This document shows, in pieces, positions 44,794 to 53,242 of a stretch of 64,000 nt of DNA. Each line of letters opens with the position of its first letter. Position 1 is the first letter of the stretch. The stretch comes from Nakamurella lactea DSM 19367 (GTDB lineage Bacteria > Actinomycetota > Actinomycetes > Mycobacteriales > Nakamurellaceae). Below the pieces are notes generated by a model. The model was not told the DNA's origin. It was given only the letters and a program-made list of their open reading frames with translations, and ran no database searches. The stretch spans positions 146,733 to 210,732 of the forward strand of contig NZ_KE384550.1 in NCBI RefSeq assembly GCF_000426645.1, given 5' to 3'. The position numbers were made by a program, and so were the translations under genes.

Positions 44794-46374
44794 TCAGCGC
44801 CGGTCGGATCGGGCGACGACGTGACCGAGCGCCTCCAGGTCGATGGTGCCGGGGGTGTCCCAGCCGGCGCGCAGTTGGTGCTTGAGCACCCGGCCGACCG
44901 CATTCACCGGAAGCGCGTCGATGACTTCCACATAGCGCGGGATGGCGAAGTACGGCAGGTTCGCCTTGAAGAACTCGAACAGCGACCCAGGTTCGACGTC
45001 GGCTCCGGCCGCCAGCACCAGACACGCCTTGATGTCGTCCTCCGCCAGTTCGGAGGGGACGGCATGAACGGCCACCGCGGCGATGTCGGGGTGCTTTCCG
45101 ATCGCCTGCTCCAGCTCGACCGACGAGACGTTCTCCCCGCGCCGCCGCAGTGCGTCCTTCTTCCGGTCGACGAAGTAGAGCGTGCCCTCGTCGTCGAAGT
45201 ACCCCATGTCGCCGGTGTGATGCCACAGGTTCCGCCAGGCATCCAACGTTGCCTCCGGCTTCCTCCAGTAGCCGCTGAAGATGGCATGCGGCTCCAGCGG
45301 ACGAACAACGATTTCGCCCGGCTGACCGGCCGGCAGCACGTTGTCGTCGTCGTCCACCGCCCGGACGTCCAACCAGGGCAACGCCTTTCCCGCGCTCGGC
45401 TTGTCCCGTGCCCCCGTGGTCCGGCCCATGGTTGCCGGCAGCACCTCGGTCTGTCCGTATCCCTCGCAGTACACCGTGCAGCCGAAGCGCTCGGCGAACT
45501 TCTGCTGCAGCGCCGGCGCCGTCGGAATGTAGATCGCCCGGTCCAGGGTGTGCTCGGTGTCGTCGGGCCGTTCCGGGGTGGCCATCAGGGCAGCCGGCAT
45601 TGCTCCGACGCCGAACATCTGGGTGGCGCCGAGCTCCCGGATCCGGTCGAACGTCAGGGAGGCCCGGAATTCCGGGTCGAAGCAGACCCGGCTGCCGACC
45701 ACCAGCGAATCCATCAGCGCGCTGATCGCGAACCCGTGGTAGAGCGGCAACGGGCAGTAAGACGTGTCGTCGGGCCGGAACCAGTCGTTCATCGCATGCG
45801 CCAGCGGCATGTGCACCAGATACCCCGAGTCGATCATGCAGCCCTTGGGAGCGCCGGTGGTGCCGGAGGTGTACATCACCAGGGTGAGGGTGGTCGGCTC
45901 CGGATCGGGCCAGAGCCCGGTCCGCGGCTCGTCGTACAGATCGGTGATCCGTAGCGGGGCATCGGATTCCGGATCGAGGGCCACCAGCCGCGCGCCGGCC
46001 ACCTCCGGCGCATCCAGGGCGGCCAACGCCGTCACGCCGGCAGCGTCGGCGACGATCATCGAGGGTTCGGCGTCCGCGAGCTGATAGCGCAGGAACTCGC
46101 CCTTGAGGAAGACGTTGACCGGAACCTGAACCACGCCGAGCTCCGCGCAGGCGAAGAACAGCAGGACGGACTCCGGCCGGTTGGTCATGATCGAGGCGAT
46201 CCGGTCGCCCGGACGCAACCCGGCGCGGTACAGTCCGGCCGCCAATGATGTCGACCTCGACCGGACCTCGCCGACCGTCAACCACCCGTTCCCGGTGGAG
46301 ACCATGTCGGCAGCGGGATTGTCATCGGCACGCCGGCGCAGCCAGCCGGCCACCGTGCGCGCGTCGTTGCTCAC
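44794..46374 (-). CDS. Acyl-CoA synthetase, paralogue group B
   Basis: The 526-residue ligase has YTSGTTGAPKGC, EGYGQTEVLPATMG, the hinge DRKKDALRRRGENVSSVELE and a C-terminal VGRVLKHQL Lys region. It belongs with the ligases at 51656-53242 and 53223-54851, which share RRGENVSS and resemble carnitine/crotonobetaine-CoA ligase types. GTG at 46374 is chosen because the alternative TTG at 46395 lies inside operator 12. It is divergent from the TetR gene. Confidence 0.86.
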   Translation of the reverse strand: MSNDARTVAGWLRRRADDNPAADMVSTGNGWLTVGEVRSRSTSLAAGLYRAGLRPGDRIASIMTNRPESVLLFFACAELGVVQVPVNVFLKGEFLRYQLADAEPSMIVADAAGVTALAALDAPEVAGARLVALDPESDAPLRITDLYDEPRTGLWPDPEPTTLTLVMYTSGTTGAPKGCMIDSGYLVHMPLAHAMNDWFRPDDTSYCPLPLYHGFAISALMDSLVVGSRVCFDPEFRASLTFDRIRELGATQMFGVGAMPAALMATPERPDDTEHTLDRAIYIPTAPALQQKFAERFGCTVYCEGYGQTEVLPATMGRTTGARDKPSAGKALPWLDVRAVDDDDNVLPAGQPGEIVVRPLEPHAIFSGYWRKPEATLDAWRNLWHHTGDMGYFDDEGTLYFVDRKKDALRRRGENVSSVELEQAIGKHPDIAAVAVHAVPSELAEDDIKACLVLAAGADVEPGSLFEFFKANLPYFAIPRYVEVIDALPVNAVGRVLKHQLRAGWDTPGTIDLEALGHVVARSDRR

Positions 46375-46392
46375 CCGTCGAGCGTACTGAAC

Positions 46393-46406
46393 CAACTAGA
46401 TGGTTG
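46393..46406. promoter_or_regulatory. Island operator 12 (TetR promoter)
   Basis: CAACTAGATGGTTG, preceded by C. It lies between the group B ligase (18 bp from its GTG) and the TetR gene (108 bp from its GTG). This is the expected location for an autoregulated TetR repressor. Confidence 0.85.
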
Positions 46407-46514
46407 ACAACAGGTGTCACCGACCAGTTCATGAGGGTGTCCGCGTCCCCCTGCTTCGGACCGCCTGTTGAGGTACGTTGGTCACGCTGAACGCAATGAT
46501 GAATCGGAGACACA

Positions 46515-47099
46515 GTGCCTAGGGCTTCTCGATACACGGACGTGCGGGCGACCGCGGCGCACTTGTTCCGCACCCACGGCTATGCCGCGACCACGATGGA
46601 TCTCATCGCCGACGAGGTCGGTCTGAACAAGGGCACGCTCTACCACTACTACGAGGGCAAGTCCGCGATCCTGTACGACCTGATGTCGGAACAGGTCGAC
46701 GTCACGCTCGAGTTGCTGGACGAGGTGCCGGAGGACCTCTCCCCACGCGATCGGCTGCACGAGCTGATCAGGCTGCAGGCCCTGCACGTCGCGGACAGCG
46801 ACGACGAGCTGATCGTGTTCTTCCAGGAGATGCGCTGGATCAGCCAGAACCTGACGCCCGAGCAGGCGCAGTCGCTGCGCGAGCGGTTCAGCAGGTACGA
46901 GAACTTCATGCGCAAGCTGCTCACCCGGTCCGCGAAGGCCGGCGAGGTGGTCAAGTCCGACACCTCAACCGTGATCTACAGCATCGTCGGCATGCTGGGC
47001 TACATCCCGAACTGGTTCCATGGCACCACGCCGCAGGCCAAGAAGAAGATGGCCGTGCAGGTCGCCGACCTGGCCATGCGCGGCCTGGACGTACGCTAG
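46515..47099 (+). CDS. TetR-family transcriptional regulator, candidate island repressor
   Basis: The 194-residue regulator has a TetR helix-turn-helix at about residues 10-50 (LFRTHGYAATTMDLIADEVGLNKGTLYHYYEGK) and a ligand-binding C-terminal half with FFQEMRWIS. TetR proteins bind short palindromes as dimers and release them when a ligand, often an acyl-CoA, binds. It is the only complete DNA-binding regulator inside the island and has the shared palindrome in its divergent promoter, so it is the best candidate for the regulon repressor. Binding is inferred. Confidence 0.88.
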   Translation: MPRASRYTDVRATAAHLFRTHGYAATTMDLIADEVGLNKGTLYHYYEGKSAILYDLMSEQVDVTLELLDEVPEDLSPRDRLHELIRLQALHVADSDDELIVFFQEMRWISQNLTPEQAQSLRERFSRYENFMRKLLTRSAKAGEVVKSDTSTVIYSIVGMLGYIPNWFHGTTPQAKKKMAVQVADLAMRGLDVR

Positions 47100-47131
47100 C
47101 CGAACCCGCCGGGGCACGGCCACCGGGTGGG

Positions 47132-47752
47132 TCAGGGAGTGAAGATCGTCTCGGCCTGGTCACGCTGAACGTGCAGGTCCCAGTACAGCGGAGCGATCTG
47201 ATCCGCGGAGGCACTCGGCGTGCCTTCAGGCGCGCGGTCACCGATCCACGCCCCGATCGCCACGTGCGCGGCCTGAATGCCCTCGGGCTCGAGTTCCTTG
47301 TGCAGGTTCAGCACCCACGAACGCAGAGCCGCACCCGCGGTGTTGATGTCACCGAGCATCGGGGTCGGGTCGACCGACCCGGCGCCGGTGGTGAACAGCA
47401 ACGTCCCGGCACCGGCCCTCCGCATCGCGGGCAGCGCCACTGCGGTGGCGGCGATCGCACCGTAGACCAGGTACCGCATCTGCAGGTCCACATCCGCAGC
47501 GGTGACCCTGGAGGGCGTGCGGAACTTCGGCTCGGGGCCGCCAGGGGAGTATTCGAGCACGTCGATCCCGCCGAAGTGTTGTGCCGCGGACTCGAGTGCG
47601 CCGGTGAGGGAATCGGTGTCCAGAACGTCGGCCGCAAAGCCCTTGGCGCAGATGCCCTCTGCCGAAAGAGTCGCGGCGTGCGCGTCGAGGTTGGCCTGGC
47701 TGCGGGAGAGCAGGGCCACGTCGAATCCGTGGGAGCCGAAGGTCCGGGCCAT
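47132..47752 (-). pseudogene. 5'-truncated short-chain dehydrogenase remnant
   Basis: The readable SDR sequence starts at ATG 47752 with RTFGSHGFDVALLSRSQANL, which is the end of the first helix and beta-2 of a normal SDR. The TGxxxGxG cofactor motif that should precede it is missing, and upstream codons do not encode it. The rest (DVLEYSPGG, GAGTLLFTTGAGS) looks intact over about 206 residues. The gene therefore appears to have lost its 5' end, probably in the same event that truncated the HxlR gene opposite. Expression without a cofactor site would be useless. Confidence 0.7.
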
Positions 47753-47812
47753 GCAGGTCAACGGCGAAACCGACCCGATCTGCGGGGAAGGTGGCACTCG
47801 GGCGCGGGAGGG

Positions 47813-47998
47813 CGCGACGGTCTGGTGACACGTACGGTGACCCCCACGGTGCCGCCGCAGGTCACCTACGAGTTGACCAAGACCGGGCACAGCCTGCGCC
47901 GGGCCGTTCAGCCGTTGATCGAGTGGGCGTTCACCACCGTCGACGATATCAACACCGCACGCACAGCCTACGACGCCCAGTTCGACCAGCAGGCATGA
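47813..47998 (+). pseudogene. 5'-truncated HxlR-family regulator remnant
   Basis: The last 61 codons match the C-terminal part of HxlR-type winged-helix regulators: RDGLVTRTV-PTVPPQVTYELTKTGHSL, then the family-typical LIEWA. The N-terminal recognition helix is absent, and no start codon gives it. It is head-to-head with a truncated SDR, the normal arrangement of an HxlR/SDR pair, which suggests one deletion removed both 5' ends and the promoter between them. Confidence 0.7.
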
Positions 47999-48073
47999 CC
48001 GCCACACCGTGAGATCGTCGGGAAATCAACGGCCCGGCGGTATCGCCGGTGCACGTCTCACGCAGGCAGGCGT

Positions 48074-49690
48074 CTAGCGCAGGCTGGCGTTGAGGTCGTC
48101 CCGGACCGCCAGCCGGCGGACCTTGCCGGACGAGGTCATCGGGACCTCGTCGGCGAAGACCCAGTGTTTCGGGATCTTGAAGTGCGCGAGTTCCCCGTAC
48201 AGCCACTCCCGCAGTCCGTCGCCGGTGACGTGTGCACCCGGGGTCAACTGGATCACGGCCGCAACCTGCTCACCCCAGTGTTCGTCGTCGATGCCGACCA
48301 CGGTCGCACCGCGAACGGCCGGATGGGACAGCAGCACCTCTTCGACCTCGGCCGGATAGATGTTCTCGCCGCCGCGGATGATCACCTCCCGCGCCCGGCT
48401 GAAGAAGGTGAGGCGGCCGAGTTCGTCCATGGAGGCGAGATCGCCGGTCCGCAGGAAGCCGTCATCGGTGAACGCCTCGCGGGTGGCGTCGGGCTGGCCG
48501 AAGTAGCCGTTCATCGTCACCGGCGATTTCACCGCGATCTCACCGACCGCACCCAGTGGCACGACCGCGCCGCTCTGCGGGTCGAGCAGCCGTAGCCGGG
48601 TGCCCTCCACCGGACGGCCGACGGTTCGTTCGATGACCTCGGGCGGATCGTCGAGGTCGCTGTTGGTGATGATCGGGCACTCGGACTGGCCGTACCCGAC
48701 CACGACGGTGGCGCCGAGGGTGTCGCCGATCCGGCGTACCAGCGCCTGGCTGACGGTGGCGCCACCGGTCGGCACCGAGTTCAGTCGCGGGGTGCTGCCG
48801 CGCTGCACCAACGCGTCGAGGATCTGTTCCACCATGATCGGCACGCCGCCGAGCCGGGTGATGCCGCCGGCGTCGATCAACCCGACCGCCTGGTCCGGTT
48901 CGTAGCGGGGCAACACGACGAACGACCCACCGGTGGTGACGGCACCGAGGATCACGCTGCAACTGCCGGCCACGTGGTAATACGGCACCGGGTTGAGCCA
49001 GGTGTCGCCCGGAAGTACGACCCGGTCGTGCCGGGCGCGCAGGTACCCAGCGTTCAGGCCGGCTCGGTGGCTGACCAGGGCGCCCTTGGACCGGCCCGTC
49101 GTCCCCGAGGTGAACTGGATCAGGAAGGGATCATCGGGCGACACCAGGCGATCCGGCTCACTGCCGTCAACCTGTTGGACGGCAACCTGTTGGGCGGCAG
49201 CCCATTCCGCCAGATCGGCCAGCCGATGGACGGCGACGCCGCCGAGGATCGAGCGTGCCCGCCCGGCGACCGACCGACCGCGGGAATCCGTGCCGACGAA
49301 GGCCAGGCCCGGCGTTGTCAGCTCGGTGGCGTGCCGAACTTCACCGTCCGACCAGGCCGTGCTGTACGGGGTGAGGATCGTCCCGGACAGCGCACACGCG
49401 TACTCCAACAGGATCCATTCGGTGCAGTTCTGCGACCAGACCGCGACCCGTTCGCCCGGTTCGGTCGCCGCCGTCAGCGCATCGGCGATCGGGGTGACGC
49501 GCCGCAGCAGCTCGGCATAGCTCACCGGCTGCAAGCGGCCCGAAACGACCTGGTGGAAGGCGGGTTCGGCGCTCCACTGCTGCACCGCCGACCGCAGGGC
49601 CGTGCCGATGGTGACCCGCAACGGGACTTCCGGATCGTTGGGCAGGAATTCCGATCGTCCGGCGGCGAGCTCCGGCTGTGACTGCGACAT
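48074..49690 (-). CDS. Acyl-CoA synthetase, paralogue group A
   Basis: The 538-residue ligase has FTSGTTGRSKGA, GYGQSECPIITNS, hinge FSRAREVIIRGGENIYPAEVE and TSSGKVRR with the C-terminal Lys. It parallels the ligase at 20391-21968 in wording around the acyl pocket (GGVPIMVE). ATG at 49690 lies 31 bp after the carboxyltransferase stop, so it belongs to that unit, an arrangement of ligase beside carboxylase subunit repeated at 53.2-56.5 kb. Confidence 0.88.
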   Translation of the reverse strand: MSQSQPELAAGRSEFLPNDPEVPLRVTIGTALRSAVQQWSAEPAFHQVVSGRLQPVSYAELLRRVTPIADALTAATEPGERVAVWSQNCTEWILLEYACALSGTILTPYSTAWSDGEVRHATELTTPGLAFVGTDSRGRSVAGRARSILGGVAVHRLADLAEWAAAQQVAVQQVDGSEPDRLVSPDDPFLIQFTSGTTGRSKGALVSHRAGLNAGYLRARHDRVVLPGDTWLNPVPYYHVAGSCSVILGAVTTGGSFVVLPRYEPDQAVGLIDAGGITRLGGVPIMVEQILDALVQRGSTPRLNSVPTGGATVSQALVRRIGDTLGATVVVGYGQSECPIITNSDLDDPPEVIERTVGRPVEGTRLRLLDPQSGAVVPLGAVGEIAVKSPVTMNGYFGQPDATREAFTDDGFLRTGDLASMDELGRLTFFSRAREVIIRGGENIYPAEVEEVLLSHPAVRGATVVGIDDEHWGEQVAAVIQLTPGAHVTGDGLREWLYGELAHFKIPKHWVFADEVPMTSSGKVRRLAVRDDLNASLR

Positions 49691-49720
49691 CCGATTCTTC
49701 CTTTCGCTGATCCTGCGGGG

Positions 49721-51568
49721 CTACCAGGTGTCGACGTAATTGCGGGCATGGGGATTCACCCAGCCGTCCTTGGCCGGGCCGCCGGCGGACAGCAGCGCAC
49801 CCGCGATGGTCGCCCTCGTCCGTTCCGGGTCGATGACGTCGTCCACTTCCAGGTGCGAAGCGGCGTTCATCGCACCGCCCCGCTGGTACGACTGGGCGAC
49901 CAACTCGTCGAAGCGTCGCCGCCTGGCCGATTCGTCATCGATCGCCGCCAGCTCGTCGCGGAACCCGAGCCGGACGGCGCCCTCCACCCCCATGCCGCCG
50001 AACTCGCCGGTGGGCCAGGACACGGTCATCGCGGTGGTGCCGAAATTGCCGGCGCCCATGGCCATCGCGCCCAGACCGTATGCCTTGCGCAACACCACCG
50101 TCAGCAGCGGGACTGTCAGGTGCGCGCCAAGCGTGAACAGCCGGGCGACATGTCGTACCGCGGCGGTCTTCTCCGACTCCGGGCCGACCAGGAACCCGGG
50201 GGTGTCGCAGAGGCTGACGACCGGGAACGCGAACGTGTCGCACAGCCGGAGGAACCTCGCAGCCTTGTCGGCGCCGTCCGCGGAGATCGCACCGCCGCCC
50301 GCGGCCGGGTTGTTGGCCAGCACCGCGACCGGATGACCCTCGATCCGCGCGAGCGCGGTGACCATCTCGGCGCCGAACGCCGCTCGCAGCTCCAGAACCG
50401 AGTCGGTGTCGAACATCGTGTCGATCACCGCCCTGACGTCGTACGCGCGTTTGCGGTCCTGCGGAACGAGTTCCCGCAGGCGGCGCTGATCGGCGTGTTC
50501 CCAGGTGGGCAGCCCGCCCTGGAAGTACCCGAGGTACCTCTTGGCCGCCGAGACCGCCCCGGCCTCGTCCGCGACCGCGATATCCACCACGCCGTTGCGG
50601 GTCTGCACGTCGATCGGACCGACCTCCTCCGCCGCGTACACCCCGAGCCCACCGCCGGAGATCATGGCGGGGCCCCCCAACCCGATGGTGGAGTTCGTGG
50701 TCGCAATGACCACGTGACAACACCCGAGCAGGGCGGCGTTTCCGGCGAAGCATCGTCCCGCGGCGATGCCGACCGTCGGCACGCGGCCGGCCAGCGCACC
50801 CATCGACGAGAAGGTCGGCACGTTCAGGCCGGCAACCATCGGGATGTCCACGTCGCTCGGCCGTCCGCCGCCGCCTTCGGCGAACAGCACCACCGGCAGC
50901 CGATCGGTGTATGCCCGCTCGAGCAGCCGGTCGGTCTTGCGGTGGTTGAAGTAGCCCTGGGTCCCGGCCAACACCGTGTAGTCGTAGGCCAACACCGCGC
51001 AAGCGGTCCGATCATCCGGGAAGACAGCGCCGTTCACCCGGCCGATGCCGGTGACCATGCCGTCGGCGGGCGTTTCGGCCTGCAGATCGGCGATGTCCCG
51101 TCGGCGGCGCTGTGCGGCAACGGCCAGCCCGCCGAACTCCACCAGCAGCCCGCCATCGGTGAGGTCGGCGACGTTCTCCCGGGCGGTGCGCATCCCCGAT
51201 CGGTGGCGTTTGCGCACCGCCGCCCCGCGTGCCTCGTCCCGCAACATGGCCCGCCGAACCAGCACCGCAGCCAGATCGGCGCGGATGCCACCTGGACCGA
51301 TCTCTTCGGTCTGTCCGGCTCCGCCGGCGGTGTCCGGCAGGCCGTCGACGTCGACCAGCGGTTGCCCTTCGGTCACCACATCGCCGACACCGACGTGGAC
51401 GCCGCGGACCATGCCGGCGTGTTCGGCGTCGAGGTGATACTCCATCTTCATCGCCTCGATCACCACCAGTAGGTCGCCGGCGCCCACCTGGTCGCCGGGC
51501 GTGACGCCCACAGCGACGACGGATCCGCCCAGCGGCGACACCAGCGTTGTCGGCCGGGTGAGCTCCAC
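49721..51568 (-). CDS. Biotinyl-domain/carboxyltransferase fusion (acyl-CoA carboxylase type)
   Basis: The 615-residue protein starts with a biotin/lipoyl attachment domain: the biotinyl Lys is Lys41 in VIEAMKMEYHLD. It continues as an acyl-CoA carboxylase carboxyltransferase (GGGGRPSDVD..., GIAAGRCFAGNAALLGCC, SLCDTPGFLVGPESEKTAAVRH, FGGMGVEGA). The N-terminal position of the biotin domain on the carboxyltransferase is uncommon; it normally sits on the biotin carboxylase. No biotin carboxylase gene is in the window. The GTG has AGGAGG 6 nt upstream. Its substrate would be an acyl-CoA made by the neighbouring ligases, for example an alpha-, or gamma-methyl-unsaturated one. Confidence 0.88.
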   Translation of the reverse strand: MELTRPTTLVSPLGGSVVAVGVTPGDQVGAGDLLVVIEAMKMEYHLDAEHAGMVRGVHVGVGDVVTEGQPLVDVDGLPDTAGGAGQTEEIGPGGIRADLAAVLVRRAMLRDEARGAAVRKRHRSGMRTARENVADLTDGGLLVEFGGLAVAAQRRRRDIADLQAETPADGMVTGIGRVNGAVFPDDRTACAVLAYDYTVLAGTQGYFNHRKTDRLLERAYTDRLPVVLFAEGGGGRPSDVDIPMVAGLNVPTFSSMGALAGRVPTVGIAAGRCFAGNAALLGCCHVVIATTNSTIGLGGPAMISGGGLGVYAAEEVGPIDVQTRNGVVDIAVADEAGAVSAAKRYLGYFQGGLPTWEHADQRRLRELVPQDRKRAYDVRAVIDTMFDTDSVLELRAAFGAEMVTALARIEGHPVAVLANNPAAGGGAISADGADKAARFLRLCDTFAFPVVSLCDTPGFLVGPESEKTAAVRHVARLFTLGAHLTVPLLTVVLRKAYGLGAMAMGAGNFGTTAMTVSWPTGEFGGMGVEGAVRLGFRDELAAIDDESARRRRFDELVAQSYQRGGAMNAASHLEVDDVIDPERTRATIAGALLSAGGPAKDGWVNPHARNYVDTW

Positions 51569-51611
51569 TGTCTCCTCCTTGAACTCGACAGCCCTGTCCG
51601 CCAGACTATGC

Positions 51612-51625
51612 CAACCATTTGGTTG
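51612..51625. promoter_or_regulatory. Island operator 13
   Basis: CAACCATTTGGTTG is a near-perfect palindrome between the divergent biotinyl-carboxyltransferase gene and the ligase at 51656. The distances to the starts are 43 and 30 bp. Confidence 0.86.
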
Positions 51626-51655
51626 AAATTATCCGACCGCAAGGAGATGACGGCA

Positions 51656-53242
51656 TTGACCGACATGCCGACTCGCGACGAGTGCGTGATCCGGAACCTC
51701 ATCGACACCAGGGCCGCAGAGGCACCGGACGAGGTGTTCGCGGTCTTCGACGGGACCGGCGAGCAGTGGACCAACGCCGAGCTGTTGCGTCGCACGAGGT
51801 CTGTTGCGGCCGGCCTGCACGAGTTGGGGATCCGGCCGGGTGATCTGGTGGCGGTGTGGCTGCCGAACGGACCTGCCGCGCTGGTCGCCTATACCGCGAT
51901 CAGCTACCTGGGTGCGGTCTACACCCCGTTCAACACCGCGTACCGCGGCGGACTGCTCGAGCACGTGATCGAGAACTCCGGCGCTTCGGTGCTGATCGCC
52001 GACAGCCGTCTGCTCGACCGGTTGGCGTCGGTCGAGCACGGCGGGTTGCACACCGTGATCGCCATCGGCGAGTCGCCGGCCGTCGAGGGCATCCGGGTGC
52101 TGCCCGAGGCGGCGTTGGACGGCGATCCGGACGCACTCACCGGGCTCGAGCAGCCGATCGAACCCTGGGATCGGCACTGTGTCATGTACACCTCCGGCAC
52201 CACCGGCCCGTCGAAGGGGGTGGTCACCACCTACCTTCAGGGCTACACCGGAATCACCGCCATCCCGACCCGCAGGGGCGCCCGAATGATGCTGGTGGGC
52301 CCGATGTTCCACACCAGCGGTGCTGCAGTGGTGCACAACTCGCTGATCAACGGCGGCTCGCTGGTGATGCTCGAATCGTTCAGCACGCAGAGCTTCTGGG
52401 CGGACGTGCGCAGATACCGGATCACCTCCGGGGTGCTGGTCGGTGCGATGGCAACCTTCCTGCTGAAGCAGCCGGAGGCGGCCGACGATCGCGACCACGG
52501 ACTGGACCAGGTGGTGATGATGCCGCTGTCGGACGACCCGCGGGCGTTCGCCGACCGGTTCGGTGTGGACATCTACACCTGTTTCAACATGACCGAAACG
52601 CCGACGCCGATCGTCAGCGAGGTCAATCCGCCGATACCGGGGATCGCCGGGCGGATACGGCCCGGGCTCCAGGCCCGGCTGGTCGACGGCAACGACCTGG
52701 AGGTGGCGGACGGACAGACCGGCGAGCTGATCCTGCGCAGCGACCTGCCGTGGGCGCTGGCCACCGGGTACCACAACAACTCCGAGGCGACCGCGGCGCT
52801 GTGGCGGAACGGCTGGCTGCACACCGGCGACGCTCTGCGCCGGGATGCCGAAGGGAACTACTACTTCGTCGACCGGCTCAAGGACGCCATCCGCCGGCGC
52901 GGCGAGAACGTCTCGTCGTTCGAGGTGGAGAAGGAACTGCAGGCCCACCCCGGCGTCCGGCTGGCGGCCGTGGTCGCGGTGCCCAGCGAGCACGGCGAGG
53001 ACGAGGTGCTGGCCGTCATCGCGCCGGTCACCGGGGCGCAGCTGGACTTCGTCGAGATCATCACGTTCCTGCGGGACCGGATGGCGCACTTCATGATCCC
53101 TCGATACCTCCGGATCGTCGACGCGCTGCCGGCGACCCCGACCAACAAGGTGGAGAAGTACCGGTTGCGGGCCGATGGCGTCACCCCCGATACCTGGGAC
53201 CGGGAGGCGGCGGGGATCAGCATCAAACGTGACCGCCTCTGA
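51656..53242 (+). CDS. Acyl-CoA synthetase, paralogue group B
   Basis: The 528-residue ligase has YTSGTTGPSKGV, a CFNMTETPTPIVS acyl/AMP region, hinge DRLKDAIRRRGENVSSFEVE and a C-terminal TPTNKVEKY Lys. TTG at 51656 is chosen because AAGGAG ends 9 nt upstream; ATG at 51647 is too close to that site, and ATG at 51608 would begin inside the operator. It overlaps the convergent ligase gene by 20 bp at the 3' ends. Confidence 0.85.
   Translation: MTDMPTRDECVIRNLIDTRAAEAPDEVFAVFDGTGEQWTNAELLRRTRSVAAGLHELGIRPGDLVAVWLPNGPAALVAYTAISYLGAVYTPFNTAYRGGLLEHVIENSGASVLIADSRLLDRLASVEHGGLHTVIAIGESPAVEGIRVLPEAALDGDPDALTGLEQPIEPWDRHCVMYTSGTTGPSKGVVTTYLQGYTGITAIPTRRGARMMLVGPMFHTSGAAVVHNSLINGGSLVMLESFSTQSFWADVRRYRITSGVLVGAMATFLLKQPEAADDRDHGLDQVVMMPLSDDPRAFADRFGVDIYTCFNMTETPTPIVSEVNPPIPGIAGRIRPGLQARLVDGNDLEVADGQTGELILRSDLPWALATGYHNNSEATAALWRNGWLHTGDALRRDAEGNYYFVDRLKDAIRRRGENVSSFEVEKELQAHPGVRLAAVVAVPSEHGEDEVLAVIAPVTGAQLDFVEIITFLRDRMAHFMIPRYLRIVDALPATPTNKVEKYRLRADGVTPDTWDREAAGISIKRDRL

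Noticed and set aside
47100-47131. Imperfect GC hairpin after the TetR gene as a terminator
   Set aside because: The stem ACCCGCCGG/CCGGGTGGGT carries mismatches and is not clearly better than random in this composition.
47171-47998. Plus-strand open frame of 275 codons as a complete gene
   Set aside because: Only the last 60 residues look like a protein family (HxlR C-terminus); the rest is antisense to the SDR remnant.
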